Shown piece by piece: positions 1-12,095 of a stretch of DNA of 64,000 nt. A program made the translations under genes and the position numbers. The stretch's first letter is position 1. Each line of letters opens with the position of its first letter. Location: assembly GCA_002007465.1 (NCBI GenBank), contig LNAC01000687.1, forward strand, positions 759,453-823,452, in the 5' to 3' direction. The notes beneath the pieces are model-generated. The model was not told where the DNA came from. It was given only the letters and a program-made list of their open reading frames with translations, and did not search any database. The stretch is from Ailurus styani. Lineage: Eukaryota; Chordata; Mammalia; Carnivora; Ailuridae.

Positions 1-475
1 CACACTAGACTTGTACTAAGCTATTCAAAGAAGCAATATTACTGGTGAAAAGCTAGAAACAACCTAAATGCTATCAATTAGTGAATAAGTAAGCAAATTG
101 TGAAAGATCCATACAATGGGATATTCTTCAGCAAAAAGAGGAAGAAACTACTGGTACATGCAGGAACATGGATGAGTCTGAAATTTGATAGGCTAGGTAG
201 AAGAAGTCAGACACCAAAGGGCTACATACCTTCATTATCAATGAAATTCTAAAGACAAAGTTATAGTGACAGAAAGCAGATCAGCAATCAGGAGTCGTGA
301 ATTAAGAGAGAATTCCCTTCCTTCTCTGCAAAGGAAGGTAAGTTGAACTGGGGGTGATGGGAACCCCGAGTTCATAATTGTGGTGGGTACAGGACTACAT
401 TCATCAAAAATTGTTGAATTATATTCTTAAAATGGGTGAACTTTGTTGTAAACAAAGTATACCTGAATTTTTTAA
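1..475 (+). mobile_element. Old L1 3'-end fragment
   Basis: GAAAAGCTAGAAACAACCTAAATGC, GGATATTCTTCAGCAAAA and the 3' words CTTAAAATGGGTGAACTTTG ending in an A-rich tract follow the order of an old L1 3' region. It is truncated by the window edge. Confidence 0.6.
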
Positions 476-924
476 AAAGCCAATTAGTGTTGGCCTGAGA
501 GGAAACTACAAGTAGTGGTTAGGTAGAGAGATCTTTACTCTTTTCCCTACTTCATTCTCCATGACCCAACATCAGAGAGGCAAGATCCTAAGGAGGGGGG
601 GAGATGGGTAATCAAGAGGTAACCACATCCCACCCTTCCTCTTAAGGTCCTAAGCCATAAACCAACTGACAATGGGGGTGGGCAAAGGTTTAACTTGTAT
701 TTGAGATTGAACTGGCTGGACTTTGAATAACTGCAAGGCATTGGAAAGTTATACGTTCTGCCCAAAATATTATTAAGGGGAAATGTGGGAAATTTGACAG
801 GGATTGATTGAAGCCAAAAATTAAAGAAAACAATTTTTTATACCTCTTGTGATGAGAGCAATCATTTGATTGCATATGTTGTTAATAAACCTACAGAACA
901 TATAATGTGTGACTCATGTATAAC

Positions 925-1345
925 TGTATTGTTAAACAACCAGATTCACTGGCGTGGATTTTAAAGATCTAATTGGCTTTATTAAGCAATTCATGAATTG
1001 AGCAGCATCTCATCTAGCAAGTAGAGGGGCTCCAAAGAGCCACAGAAAGGGAAAGGTTTTTAAAGTCAGGACAAGGAAGTCATAAACAGAAAAAAGGATT
1101 ATTTTGAGTGAGGTCACCTTCCTTTGGGGAAAATAGGGCCTTAGTTGGATAACCTCATCTTCCTTTGGGGGATGGATAGGGCCCAAAGGACTGGTTACCT
1201 TATTGGTGCTGACCAGAAAATTCCTGATAGACTAGTTAAAACTACATTTCTGGGGGAGGTTGAAAATGCAGTTAGATTGGGTATTTAAACCTTGGTTTGG
1301 TGACATGGCCTAGCATAAGTGACTCCACTTTGGGTCTGTGGTTTT
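925..1345 (-). mobile_element. ERV long terminal repeat-like fragment, reverse orientation
   Basis: Read on the minus strand it has an LTR-like layout: a CTTTCTGTGGCTCTTTGGAG block, GATGAGATGCTGCTCAATTC, then AATAAAGCCAATTAGATC, a polyadenylation signal near the end. No retroviral genes flank it, so it is a solitary old fragment. Family not assigned. Confidence 0.5.
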
Positions 1346-1362
1346 CTTTTTAATGGTATTTT

Positions 1363-1582
1363 TCTTTTCTTTTCTTTCTTTTTTTTTCTTTTTTAAGATT
1401 TTATTTACGTATTTGACAGAGAGAGACACGGGGAGAGAGGGAACACAAGCAGGGGGAGTGGAAGAGGGAGAAGCAGGATTCCCACCAAGCAGGGAGCCCG
1501 ATGCTGGGCTTGATCCCAGGACCCTGGGATCATGACCTGAGCCAAAGGCAGACACTTAATGACTGAGCCACCCAGGCACCCC
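1363..1582 (-). mobile_element. CAN-SINE with target-site duplication
   Basis: Reverse-oriented tRNA-derived SINE from its T-rich tail to GAGCCACCCAGGCACCCC. The 13-base word TTAATGGTATTTT flanks it at 1350-1362 and 1583-1595. It inserted next to the LTR at 925-1345. Confidence 0.9.
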
Positions 1583-1929
1583 TTAATGGTATTTTCAAGT
1601 GTACATAGGCAGTGTCACTGTTAATTAAAATACAAAATCACTTAAAATATTACTGAACTCATACCTTTGTTATTATGTATTTTCGTGATCAGCAGGTACT
1701 GAAAGTGTAACTGCTGTAACAGGGAGCACCCCCCGCCAAATGTTCTTTGTTAAAAGGGGTCTTTGTCTTTGGAAGCACTGGTGCAGGAGAACCATCATAG
1801 TCCTTTGGGAACAAGAATGGGAATGGATCCTGCTGGGGACTGGAGATGTCAAGCAGGAGAGAAGAACCAGGGTAGTGCCATGTTCTGGACATTACAAGTG
1901 AAGAACTTTTCAAGAAATTAGGAGTTTGG

Positions 1930-2123
1930 GTGCCTGGGTGGCTCAGTGGGTTAAGGCCTTTGCCTTCAGCTCAGGTCATGATCTCAGGGTCCTGGGATCG
2001 AGGCCCACATCGGGCTCTCTGCTTGGCAGGGAGCCTGCTTCCTCCTCTCTCTCTGCCTGCCTCTCAGCCTACTAGTGATCTCTCTCTCTCTCTCTGTCAA
2101 ATAAATAAAATCTTGAAAAAAAA
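1930..2123 (+). mobile_element. CAN-SINE with target-site duplication
   Basis: Runs from GTGCCTGGGTGGCTCAGTGGG to the AAATAAATAAAATCTTG tail. Flanks AAGAAATTAGGAGTTTGGG (1912-1930) and AAGAAATCAGGAGTTTGGG (2124-2142) differ by one base, so this is a fairly recent insertion. Confidence 0.92.
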
Positions 2124-2289
2124 AAGAAATCAGGAGTTTGGGACCCTGATTCTGTGCACAGTCTGACCTGTGCTGCCCCTGGGCCCTAGACAAGCTGACC
2201 AGTCACTGTGGCTGTCCAGCTATATCCCCTGTACCTAGAACCCTGGAAGGTGCTTGGTAAATATTTGCAAATAAATAAACACTTAAAGG

Positions 2290-2455
2290 TTATGAGGTGG
2301 GTACGGCCATCCCCATTTCACAGGTGAGGAGACAAGCTCACTAAGGTTAAGAGAATTGTACTTAGTGAGTAAATAGTAGACTTGGGAACAGGGTTGAACC
2401 TAGGCCTGTTGAACTCAAGAGCCCAAGTTCATAACTACTGTGCTAGAGGCCTCTG
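2290..2455 (+). repeat. MIR element
   Basis: CCATCCCCATTTCACAGGTGAGGAGAC, then GTTAAGAGAATTGTACTTAG and CTAGGCCTGTTGAACTCAAGAGCCC carry the MIR core and its downstream part. Confidence 0.7.
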
Positions 2456-3014
2456 AAACATGCAAGGTGACCAAGATGAGAGGCACACAGCAGTGTGGCT
2501 GATGCTGTGGTGTTGAATGAGGATCTGATAACGCAGAAATGGCAAGGGCCCAGGGCAGTGGGAGGGTGCCGTTAGAGCCAAGCTCCTAGTCGGCAGCCAT
2601 GTGGCCAGGAGACAGAAAAGGGCCATCACCAGGGCCACACACAAGCTCGGAGAGGTATGCAGTGTTCCAGGGCCACACGGCCCTGTCAGTGTTCCAGAGC
2701 CACACGGCAGTGGCAGTCTGAGCCCTACAAGAACTCTAAAGGGACATCAAGGCTATATAATCACCCACCAAACACAGGACAGAAGCTGCCTCCTTCTATA
2801 CACCCCAAGGACCACTTCCTAGCCAGTCTCCGGCCTCCCTGAAGTCCATGTGGCTAGGTTTCCTGCTTGGAGACCACCGTGAGGCCCCACAGATCAGCAC
2901 ACATCTCACTTCCTAAATGAGGTGAAAAAGTCAGCCATGACTTTGGGCATGCTTACCTGTAACAGTTTGCAGAATGTTTGCTCTAACATGTTCCAGAGAC
3001 GCTCTTTGAGTTAT

Positions 3015-3310
3015 ACAGGTGACATTTGAACTGTGTGGGCCCATTTATACATTTTGTACATTGCGATGTTGTAAATCTATTTTCTCTTCCTTAGGAATTT
3101 CTTCATAATGTTTCTCTCGCTTACTTTATTGTAAGAACGCAGTATATGGTATGTATAAAGTATGCAATATATGTCCATCGCCTGTGTTCTCAGGAAGGCT
3201 TCCAGTCAACCATAGGCTATAGTCGTTAAGTTTGGGGGGGAGTCAGAAGTTATATGTGGATTTTCAACTGCGTGGGGGTCAATGCCCCTAACTTCTGCAT
3301 TGTGCAGTTG
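3015..3310 (+). mobile_element. DNA-transposon fossil (Tigger-like)
   Basis: The ends mirror each other (ATTTGAACTGTGTGGGCCCA near the start, GATTTTCAACTGCGTGGGGG near the end). The middle has CTTACTTTATTGTAAGAACGC and GGAAGGCTTCCAGTCAACC. This matches a widespread non-autonomous mammalian DNA element, but the family name is from memory and uncertain. Confidence 0.5.
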
Positions 3311-3989
3311 CACTGCATTTAAGAGGCAAAAATGAGCAATTAAAAAATGTGTTTTCACATCCACTTCCTTTGCTAATTCCCCAGAACATGGATCACCAAA
3401 ATGAGCTTATATTCTGAGATTTAAAGCTTTTAAAATGTATCTATCTTAGTGAAGTCAGTGATGTTGGAGGCTGGAGCCAGGCCCTGCTGCCACACCTCCA
3501 CATCACCCACCACTTGGAATACCTTGCTCTTTCCCATCATTAGGAAAGACTCATGCCACCTCTGTGACCAGTGCTGGGCTTCTCTTTTGGTGGGGGGGTG
3601 GGCAGCAAGAAGTTTGCTGCTGACAACTCTCTTTGCGTTAGTTAGTTTCAATCACCCTTTTTGGTGTGGTCTTTGGGTTCAATTTCCCAAAGACCTAACA
3701 TGCAGACATAGCTCGGAAGGCAGAGCTGTTCAATCAGACTGTACTCCTGGTACTACTGTGAAGAGCCTCAGCAGATGGAATGAAGGCTACATTCAGCTGA
3801 CCTTAAACGAGAGTGCTCATCCTGGATGGCGTGGGGCACAATGGAATCACAAGAGTCCCTAGAAGGAGCAGCAAGGGGCAGAAGATTGAGTGTTGAAGAG
3901 GGACAGAATATGCCATCCCAAAATGGGCCACTTTGGCTTGTGGATTCTTCTGAGCTGAAGTCAATCAAGACTTAGACTCAAGAAAGACT

Positions 3990-4369
3990 TTGACCTCTGT
4001 CTTAATAACTTAAAAGAACTTAGATGGGAGCCTGGCCCAGAAAGAGAGCTATTACCAGAGATAACTTTTTATCTGAAAGACTGATTTGCTTGGTAGGACA
4101 CACACATCTAATTACCAAACGTCTGTTCTTTGTAAAGCCTGCAAATTACCCTCCTCCCTTTTACAGCCAGGCCCCTATCTCATTCTTTAGCTCAGGGTGG
4201 CAAATAAGCCTCAACCACGCAACTTGCCCTTGAGTCTCATGCCTGTGGAGCTCCTGTATGTATGAAATTAAGTTGGTTTTTCTTCTGTGAATCTGTCTTT
4301 TATCAGCTTAATTAGTAGACCAGCCAATGAACCTAGAACGGAAGAAGGGAAAATTTTCCCAGCTCTACA
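3990..4369 (+). mobile_element. Solitary ERV LTR-like fragment
   Basis: The last part reads GAAATTAAGTTGGTTTTTCT, then CTTTTATCAGCTTAATTAGTAGACCAG, and ends with TTTTCCCAGCTCTACA, the U5-like end of an old endogenous retrovirus LTR. No internal retroviral genes adjoin it. Confidence 0.55.
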
Positions 4370-4914
4370 GAGTATACACTGTTTGCAAATGTCTCACCTC
4401 CAATTATGATACGAAGGTTGTAGCTGGTTACCTGGATTCCAGCACTTGTCACCATTTGTTTTATTGTGGCTCCTGAGTACATGTTAATATCCTTCTGTTA
4501 TTTTTACTTGCATCCCTTGCCATTATAGTAACAGTCTATTTTATGTAAGTTTGTGGAAACTCGTTTCCATTCTTCCATTTAGCAAACACTGGGGCTAAGT
4601 GTCTGGTGTTTTACTGGACCTCATGGCTGTAGAGATGAGCAGTCATGTTCTCACGGACTCATGGAGGAGAAGAATATCAAGTGGCCAAGAGCGATGGCCT
4701 GGTTAGATCCCGGCTGTGCCAGTCCTTAGCCCAGTGACACGTCACTGTGTCCTCCTCTCAGTGGGTGTACTGATGGCTGTGCACAAGGGTTAGAGTCTGT
4801 GATATTGTGATTTATAATAAATATTTATTTGGTCTTTGTCCTGTTCCTAGTACAGAGCTCCTAAGCCTCTTGGACTTTCATAAATGAGAAGAGTACTAAA
4901 GGTGTCTTTTGTTA

Positions 4915-5570
4915 TGTTATTGAAGTGACTTTTGGAAGAGCCTAGGGATGGGAGCTGGTTGCGAAGAGAACCAACTTTGTACTTAGAGATTTGGACATTT
5001 CAGCCCCATGCCCCTGACCTCCGGGGTGGAGAGAGGGGCTAGAGATTGAGTTCAATCACCAATGGCCAATGATTTCATCAGTTGTGTCTATATAATAAAG
5101 CTACCACGAAACCCCTGAAAGACAGGATTTGAAAAGCTTCGGGGTTAGTGAGCACAAGGAGATTTGGGGAATGTGGTGCTTCCGGTGGGCGGGCATGGAA
5201 ACCCCACACCCTTTCCCCAGACCTTGCTCCGTGCATCTCTTCCACCTGGCTGTTCCTGATTTATATCCTTTTATGTTAAACTGGTAATCTAGTAAGTGTA
5301 ATGTTTCTTTGAGTTCAGCAAGCCACTCTAGTGAAATGATCAAATCTCAGGAGGGGGTCAGGGGAAACTCTGATTTATAGCCAGTGAATGAAGAAGTACA
5401 GGTGACAACCTGGACTTGGGATTGGCATCTGAGGTGGGGGCAGTCTTACAGGACTGAACCCCAAGCCTGTGGAATCTGATGCTATCCCCATAGTGTCAGA
5501 ATAGAGTTAAATTGTAGGACACCTGGGAGAATTGCTTGGTGGTGGGGAAAACTCCATATGTCAAAATTGG
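4915..5570 (+). mobile_element. Solitary ERVL/MLT2-type LTR
   Basis: Contains CAATCACCAATGGCCAATGATTT, the core CTATATAATAAAGC, CTGGCTGTTCCTGATTTATATCC, GGTAATCTAGTAAGTGTAATG and GAATAGAGTTAAATTGTAGGACACC, in the order of an old ERVL-type LTR. It is fossil and carries no coding sequence. Confidence 0.65.
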
Positions 5571-5902
5571 GAGCAGAATCAGAGAATCATATAGATGCAT
5601 CACTCAGAACAGTGCCTGGCACACAGCAGTGCTGGGTAAGTAGGCTGGTGGCTAGTGTCATCAGTAAGTCACTAGCCAGTCAGCTCAGATGGGTTTTGGC
5701 ATTGTGCTGATGATACCCGGGACACACTTGTAGGTCCATTTGGCAGGTAGGTAAAGAAGCAGAAGGTAGGATGTACCAGCCCCATCTGGCTGACAACTGA
5801 GGAAGAGCCAGAGCTGGTTCTCGCCATCTTCAAAGCCAGGGCTGAGAGCAGAAGAACTAACACCAACACAAACATGAATTCTTTTCAAACAGCATAGTGT
5901 TC

Positions 5903-6004
5903 GGGGCACCTGGCTGGCTCAGTCAGTAGAGCTCATGAGTCTTGATCTCAGAGTCATACATTCAAGACCCACACTGGACATGTAGCCTACCTTAAAAAAA
6001 AAAA
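5903..6004 (+). mobile_element. Short tRNA-type CAN-SINE
   Basis: GGGGCACCTGGCTGGCTCAGTC at the start, CATTCAAGACCCACACTGG near box B, and an A-tail. It lacks the TC-rich body. Confidence 0.8.
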
Positions 6005-6027
6005 CAAAAACGGGGGGGTGGGAGGGG

Positions 6028-6127
6028 TAGTGCCTGGCTGGCTCAGTTAGAAGAGCATGCAACTCTTGACCTCAGGATCTTGAGAGTTCAAGCCCCATGT
6101 TGGGTGTAGAAATTACTTAAATAAATT
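6028..6127 (+). mobile_element. Short tRNA-type CAN-SINE, adjacent copy
   Basis: GTGCCTGGCTGGCTCAGTTAG with GAGTTCAAGCCCCATGTTGGG and a short tail, 24 bases after the previous one. Confidence 0.8.
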
Positions 6128-6138
6128 AACTGGAATTA

Positions 6139-6325
6139 TTTTTACAAGATTTTATTTATTTATTTGAGAGAGCTTGTGAGAGAGAGCATGAGCCGGGGGA
6201 CAGGTGCAGAGGGAGAAGGAGAAACTGAGTCCCTGCTGAGCCAACGCGGGACTTGATCCTAGGACCCTGGGACCTTGACCTGAGCCGAAGGCAGACACTT
6301 AACTGACTGAGCCACCCAGGTGCCC
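6139..6325 (-). mobile_element. CAN-SINE, reverse orientation
   Basis: From ACAAGATTTTATTTATTTATT to CTGAGCCACCCAGGTGCCC. Third SINE in a row here. Confidence 0.9.
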
Positions 6326-6329
6326 TAAA

Positions 6330-7905
6330 TAAATAAATATAATTTTTTTAATGTTTTAATTCTTTAAAAAAAAAAGGATAGTGTTTGACTTGTGGACTGG
6401 AAGGTGGCAGGGACCTCTAGTTGGGGGTCCTATCTGGTGATGCCTGTAGGGTTCCCCCAGCTTCCCTGAGCTCATTTCAGGAGGCCAGTAGAGCAAGACT
6501 CAATGCTGGCCTGAATGGAAAGCCATATTATGTCACTGCACCTTCCTGCCCCTTAAAGTAGGAATGCTCCTCTGCCTTCCTGCGTCCAGAGCTTGCCCAG
6601 CTGCTAGGCTCAGCCCTCATTCTGTTTCTTCTCTGCTGCAGTAACCCTGCCTGACTTCTCATTGCATGGTGGGAAACCCCAAACACTAACTCCTCAGGTG
6701 TGCTGCTTACCTGCTCAGAGTATAGCATCACCCTGTCTGGCGGCGGGTGGGGGGATGTCAGAAGGTTCTGGACCCAGTCGCACCTTCCATCAATCCCTCC
6801 CTCCCGATCTCTACTCCTGAGTAGACTGCAGACTCCATCAAAAAGAGAAGCTTTTTGATGTTTCTGTTTAGAGGTGCTTCCCACGCTAGCACAGGATGTT
6901 TGGGAAGGGAGAAAACACCTCCACCATGGAAAGGACAGCGAGTCTCTGGCACTTGCTTTGGACCGGAGGGCTTTGGGCTGGACAGTCTAGATAACCTTCA
7001 CCCTGAAAACAGCCCTGCAGAGCAAGGGCGCTGGGGGAGCCACATCCCTCCACTGTACAGGGGAACGGCTGTCATCTCCCATCCCTTCCCCAGAAGCAGA
7101 CGTCCCTGCTTGGCTCTCCAGCATATCCTGTCAGGTGGCCCCCTGCCCAGGCCTCTGAAACAGTTGGCTGGTGAATCCATGTGTAAGCAAAGCCAACTGC
7201 CCACGGCCAGCTTCCAGGCAAAGTTTGTTTTTTATTTCATGCTTATGTTTTTAAGCCCCAAAAGTCTACTGGTTCTGGGAAGGACTGGGTCACTCTGTGA
7301 CCCTGGGTTGGCCCTTTGTAGCATCTGTGACTCCAGGTCATAACTCAGCTTCCTTGGATTACAGCGTTCTCCTCACCTTGCTGGTGCACAGTTGCCAGCA
7401 CCATCTTCTCTGGAGGGATGCGGTAAGGGCATGGTCCACGCTAAAGGAGAGGAACTCTACTCCAGGGCACTCTGCTCAAGGTGCAAGGCTGCACAGTGCA
7501 GCCACAGCCACTGGCCAAGGGGTGGTGGGCAGGACTGGGCAGCTGGGGTACCAAGAAGGAAGTCAGGGTTGTTGGCCTGTAACCCTCTACTACTGATTTC
7601 CCTGTCACTTTTGTTTCCATCTGTTTTATTATAAAGATAACAGTTGCATTTGAAAAAGAAATTTCAATCTGTTAAGAAAAAAATCCCACTTGCCCTGTCT
7701 CACTCCAGTCCCCTCCCTGAAGGCCACCTCGCTTCACCATTTCTGTTTCCAGTTCTTACCATGGTTACCTCCATAACTCTAACATGTACACCCATGTCTT
7801 CATTTCTCAACTGTAGACAGTTTCTCTTGGCTGTGATCTATGAAAAATATGAAATGAACACCCTTACATGACCTCTGCTTGTTATTACTCTTCATTCTTC
7901 AAATC
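6330..7905. other. Single-copy intergenic DNA, no gene recognised
   Basis: Mixed-composition sequence without recognisable repeats. Open frames of up to 162 codons (6855-7343, +) show no protein family I recognise, no conserved-looking domain and no supporting splice context. Confidence 0.5.
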
Positions 7906-7907
7906 CA

Positions 7908-8060
7908 GTGCTGCTGAAGGGTCCACTGAGAGCCTGCCTAAAATGCAGACTCCCAGGCCCCTGGCGAAAATTATTTGAATGTGTGATAGGACCTAGGAAT
8001 ATGCATTTATCATCATCATCTCCAGTTAATTCTTATGTACATTACAGTTTGAGAACCATC
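7908..8060 (+). mobile_element. MER5-type hAT DNA element
   Basis: Has the MER5 layout: a CCTAAAATGCAGACTCCCAGGCCCC block, then AGGAATATGCATTTATCATCA, ending ACAGTTTGAGAACCATC. It is ancient and non-coding. Confidence 0.65.
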
Positions 8061-8309
8061 CTCCTAATGCCTACCTTTATAACTAAATACATCTCTTATC
8101 AATTGGGATGCTTTTATCTACCAGCAACCAAACTGAGGCGTGACATCAGCAAAAATGGAGAAGTAAGGAACTCCCTATTCCACTCCACCATAAAACAATG
8201 AAAAAAACATGGGCAGAAAATTTCAGGATCAACTTTTTTTGGAATTCAGAACATTAACCAAAGTCTTGCAGCAAGCTGAGAAAAACTTATTCCAGAAAAA
8301 TGACTGATG

Positions 8310-8492
8310 GAATGAATAAGTCACAGGGAAAGGTACAGCATAGGGAATACAGTCAATGGTATTGTAATAGTGCTATTTGGTAACAGATAGTAGCTACACT
8401 TGTGGTGAGCACAGCATACCATACAGAGTAGTTGAATCACTATGTTGTACACCTGATACTAATAAAACATTGTGTGTTAACTATACTTCAAC
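8310..8492 (+). mobile_element. L1 3'-end fragment
   Basis: GGAATACAGTCAATGGTATTG, GTAGCTACACTTGTGGTGAGC and GTACACCTGATACTAATAAAAC are the 3' terminal part of an old L1. A shorter related copy occurs at 18826-18945. Confidence 0.7.
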
Positions 8493-8494
8493 GA

Positions 8495-8689
8495 GGGGCA
8501 CCTGGGTGGCTCAGTCGGTTAGGCATCTGCCTTGGGCTCAGTTCATTCCAGGTTCCCAGGATTAGAGCCCTGCATTGGGCTCCCTGCTCAGCAGAAAGCA
8601 GGGAGCCTGCTTCTCCGTCTGCCCCTCCCCCTGCTTATGTTCTCTCTTTCATCCACTTTCTCTCAAAATCTTTAAAAACTTTTTAAAAA
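8495..8689 (+). mobile_element. CAN-SINE inserted in an L1 3' end
   Basis: GGGGCACCTGGGTGGCTCAGTC to an A-rich tail. It is flanked by AACTATACTTCAA and AACCTATATTTCAA, a decayed target-site duplication in the L1 at 8310-8492. Confidence 0.88.
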
Positions 8690-8759
8690 ACCTATATTTC
8701 AATGAAAAATTTTTAAATAAGAAGTGTAAAGTGTTATATATCAAAAAGAAAAAAGGCTG

Positions 8760-10620
8760 ATTCTTAATAAAATACCAAGATTGAACTCTTCCCAAATTTG
8801 ATGAATTTTAGTTAGTAGTCAAAAAATGTCTGACTAAAAAAGCCCAGGGTCAGATGATTCCACTAATGAATTCTATCAAATATTTAAAAAAAATTAACAC
8901 CAATAGAAAAAATAGAAGAGGGAACACTTTCTAACTCATTCTATGCAGTGGTGTCACCCTGACACCAAAGACAAAGACATCACAAGAAAAATACAGATTG
9001 GTATCTCTTATGAAGGTAGATGCAAAAATCCTCAACAAAATACTAGCAAACTGAATCCAACAGCATATTAAAATGGATTATACACCACAACCAAGTAGGA
9101 TTTATCCCAGCAATTCAAATTTGGTTTAACATACAAAAGTTAGTCAATACAATATACCAAGGTGGCAAAACACGTGATCATCTCAATAGGCAGAGAAAAA
9201 CTATTTGACAAAGCCAAACACCCTTTCATGACAAAAACATGCAACAAACTAGGACAAGAAGGGAAGATTTTCAATCTGATAAAAGGCATCTTTGAAAAAC
9301 CCAGAGCTAACATTATATTTAATGGTGAAAGACTGAACAATTTCCCCCTAAGATCAGGAATAAGACAAGGATGTCCACTCTCCTGCTTCTATTTAACATT
9401 GAACTGGGGGTTGCAGGCAGGGCAATTAGACAAGAAAAAGAAATAAAGGCATCCAGATTGGAAAGGAAGAGGTAAAACTGTATTTTCAGATGACATGATC
9501 TTGTATATAGAACATCCTAAGAAGCTTCAAAAAAAAAACTCAAAAAACTATGAGAGCTTATAAACGAGTTCAGTAAAGTTGCAGGATACAAGATCAATAT
9601 ACAAAATCAGTTACACTTTTATACACTAGCAATGAGCAATCTGAAAATGAAATAAAGAAAATAATTCCAGGGACTCCTGGATGGTTCATTTGGATAAACA
9701 TTTACCTTTGGCTCAGGTCATGATCCCAGGGTCCTGGGATCAAGTCCCACATCAGGCTCCTTGCTCAGTGGGGAGCCTGCTTCTCCCTCTGCCTGCTACT
9801 CCCCCTGACTATTTTCTCTCTCACGCTTTCTCTGACAAATAAATAAATAAAATCTTTTTAAAAAAAGAAAATAATTCCATTACAATAGTGTCAAAAAGAA
9901 CAAAAATAATTAGGAATGAATTTAACCAAAGAAGTCCAAGTATTATATACTGAAAACTATAAAATGTTGTTGAAAGAAAATGGAAAGATCTGTGTTTGTA
10001 GACCAGAAGACAATATCAAGATGGCAGTAATCTCCAAATTGATCTTCAGATTCAGTGCACTCCTATCCAAACTCTGCCTTTAAAAGAAAAAAACAGGCTG
10101 ATTCTAAAAATTCATTTGGAATTTCATGGAAATACACAAGAGCAAAAACAATCTTGAACAATATTAGAAGACTCACACTTTGTGATTCTAAAACTTAGTA
10201 CAAAACTACAATAATCAAGACTGTGTGGTACTGGCATTTAGACACATAGACAAATGGGATAGAACAGAAAGTACAAAAATCAATCCATACATTTATGGTC
10301 AATTGATTTTTGACAAGGCTTACAATGGGGAAGAAGAGTCTTTTTAACAAATGATGCTGGAACAACTCGTTATCCACATACCCAAAGGATGAATTTGGAC
10401 CCCTACCTCATACCATATATGCAAATTAACTAAAAATGGACCATATACCTAAATGTAAGAGCTAAACCATAAAACTCTTGGATGAAAACATAGGTGAAAA
10501 TCTGCATGTTAGAGTAGACAACAGCTTCTTAGATATTATACCAAAAACACAAAGCAATCAAATTAAAAAAATACATAAATTGCACTTCACCAAATTAAAA
10601 ACTTTTGTGCACCAAAGGGC
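8760..10620 (+). mobile_element. L1 ORF2 fragment, decayed
   Basis: Nucleotides follow L1 ORF2: CAACAAAATACTAGCAAACTG, AATCCAACAGCATATTAAAA, then a residual reverse-transcriptase frame at 9162-9446 with SGIRQGCPLS, and later GTGGTACTGGCATTTAGACA. Stops and frameshifts break it, and the SINE at 9670-9864 splits it. It is not functional. Confidence 0.85.
9670..9864 (+). mobile_element. CAN-SINE inserted in L1 ORF2
   Basis: Perfect 15-base target-site duplication AAGAAAATAATTCCA at 9655-9669 and 9865-9879. The L1 sequence resumes directly after it. Confidence 0.93.
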
Positions 10621-10625
10621 ATTGT

Positions 10626-10705
10626 CAGGGGGCAAGTAGCTGGCTCGGTCAGTGGAGCATGCAACTCTTAATCTCGGGGTTGTGAGTTGAGTTTCATGGT
10701 TTCCA
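10626..10705 (+). mobile_element. Partial tRNA-type SINE
   Basis: GGGGCAAGTAGCTGGCTCGGTC followed by GCAACTCTTAATCTCGGGGTTG is a degraded SINE head without a tail. Confidence 0.6.
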
Positions 10706-11639
10706 ATGCTTGGCTTTGTTTTCTCATTAGCTGGCTTCCATCGGAGACTTCCAGATTGGCTGTACAGTCATTGCAGTGGCTGGCATGGGTTTCCCTCTGA
10801 TTATGCTGGTCTGCTGCCCCCAAGGACTTGCGTCCCATGTGGGAGGGCGGCTGTGGGGTGCAGAGGTCCTGTCCAAGGCCAGGCTGTTCTGTAAGATGTG
10901 TGATGGGGGCTACTGACAGGGGCTATGCCCCATATCACCCAAGCCCAGAGAATCTTACTTTCTTTTGGCCTTTCTTTTTAAAAAAATGCCTTTTTTAATT
11001 GTGAAAGATAACTTTCAACATAGACAGCTTCACAAATTATTATAAAGTGAACATTCATGTAGTCACTTTCCAGCTGTCATTTTCATGGTAATCATTTCTT
11101 TGTTCCTTATAGTTTCACCACGTGTGTATGTATTCCTATACAATATGGTTTAATTCTGCCTGCTTTTAAATTTATAGAAATAAAATCTGGTTACCTATTC
11201 CTGAAGAGCAAATACCCCAAACTTCAGGGGCCTGAAACAAGGATAATTCTATTATTTTCTCTCAAGAGCTTGTGCTGGTTGAGCTCAGGGTAGGTGATTC
11301 CTGCTCAAAGCCTTGTATATGGTCATGGGGGTGAGGGGCACCCTTGGGTCCCCCCCCATCTCTGGTAGTCAATGCTAGCTGTTGGCTGGACCATCCACAC
11401 GTGGCCTTTATGTCCAGTCTAAGCTTGCTCACTATACAGTGCCTGGGCTCCAAGAAGGAGCTGCTGAAGGGGACTGGGAGGAAGCTGTGTCATCCTTTAG
11501 GACCTAGCCTGGAAGTCACACAGCATCATTCTTCTTGTGGACCTTCCGGATTCTAGGGGAAGAAACATAGACCCCCCATGTTTCAATGGCAAGGGCTGGG
11601 GGTGGGAAATCAACAACCTACAAGAAGATCACGTTCATG

Positions 11640-12095
11640 TACACGCATGTACGTAGTGGTATATTGCAATAGCCAAAAGATGGAGGCAACTCAAGTGTCC
11701 ATTGATGGATGAATGGAAGAACACAATATACACTGTATATTATTCAGCCATAAGGAGGAAGGAAATTCTGACACAGGCTACAACATGGATGAACCTTGAG
11801 GACATTGTGCTACATGAACTAAGCCAGTCACAAAAGGCCAAATACTGTCAGATTCCATGTATATGGGGGACCTGGAATAGTCAAATTCATAGAGATGGAA
11901 GGTAGGGGTTGAGACTAGGGGAGGGAATGGGGAGTTATTGTTTAATAGGTATAGAGTTTCTGTTTGAGAAGATGAAAAAGTTCTGGAAATGGATGGTGGT
12001 GATGGTTGCATAATGTGAATGTACTTAACTTTGCTGAAATGCACAACCCAAAATTTAAGATGGTAAATTTTATGTATATTTTATCATAATTTTAA
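11640..12095 (+). mobile_element. L1 3'-region fragment
   Basis: Reads GCAATAGCCAAAAGATGGAGGC, CATTGATGGATGAATGGAAGA, CTACAACATGGATGAACC and an A-rich end, the typical 3' part of an L1. Short residual open frames here are decayed ORF2. Confidence 0.8.

Noticed and set aside
9162..9446. 94-codon frame with reverse-transcriptase-like residues
   Set aside because: It is decayed L1 ORF2, not a gene, with stops on both sides. Listed only as part of the L1 fragment.
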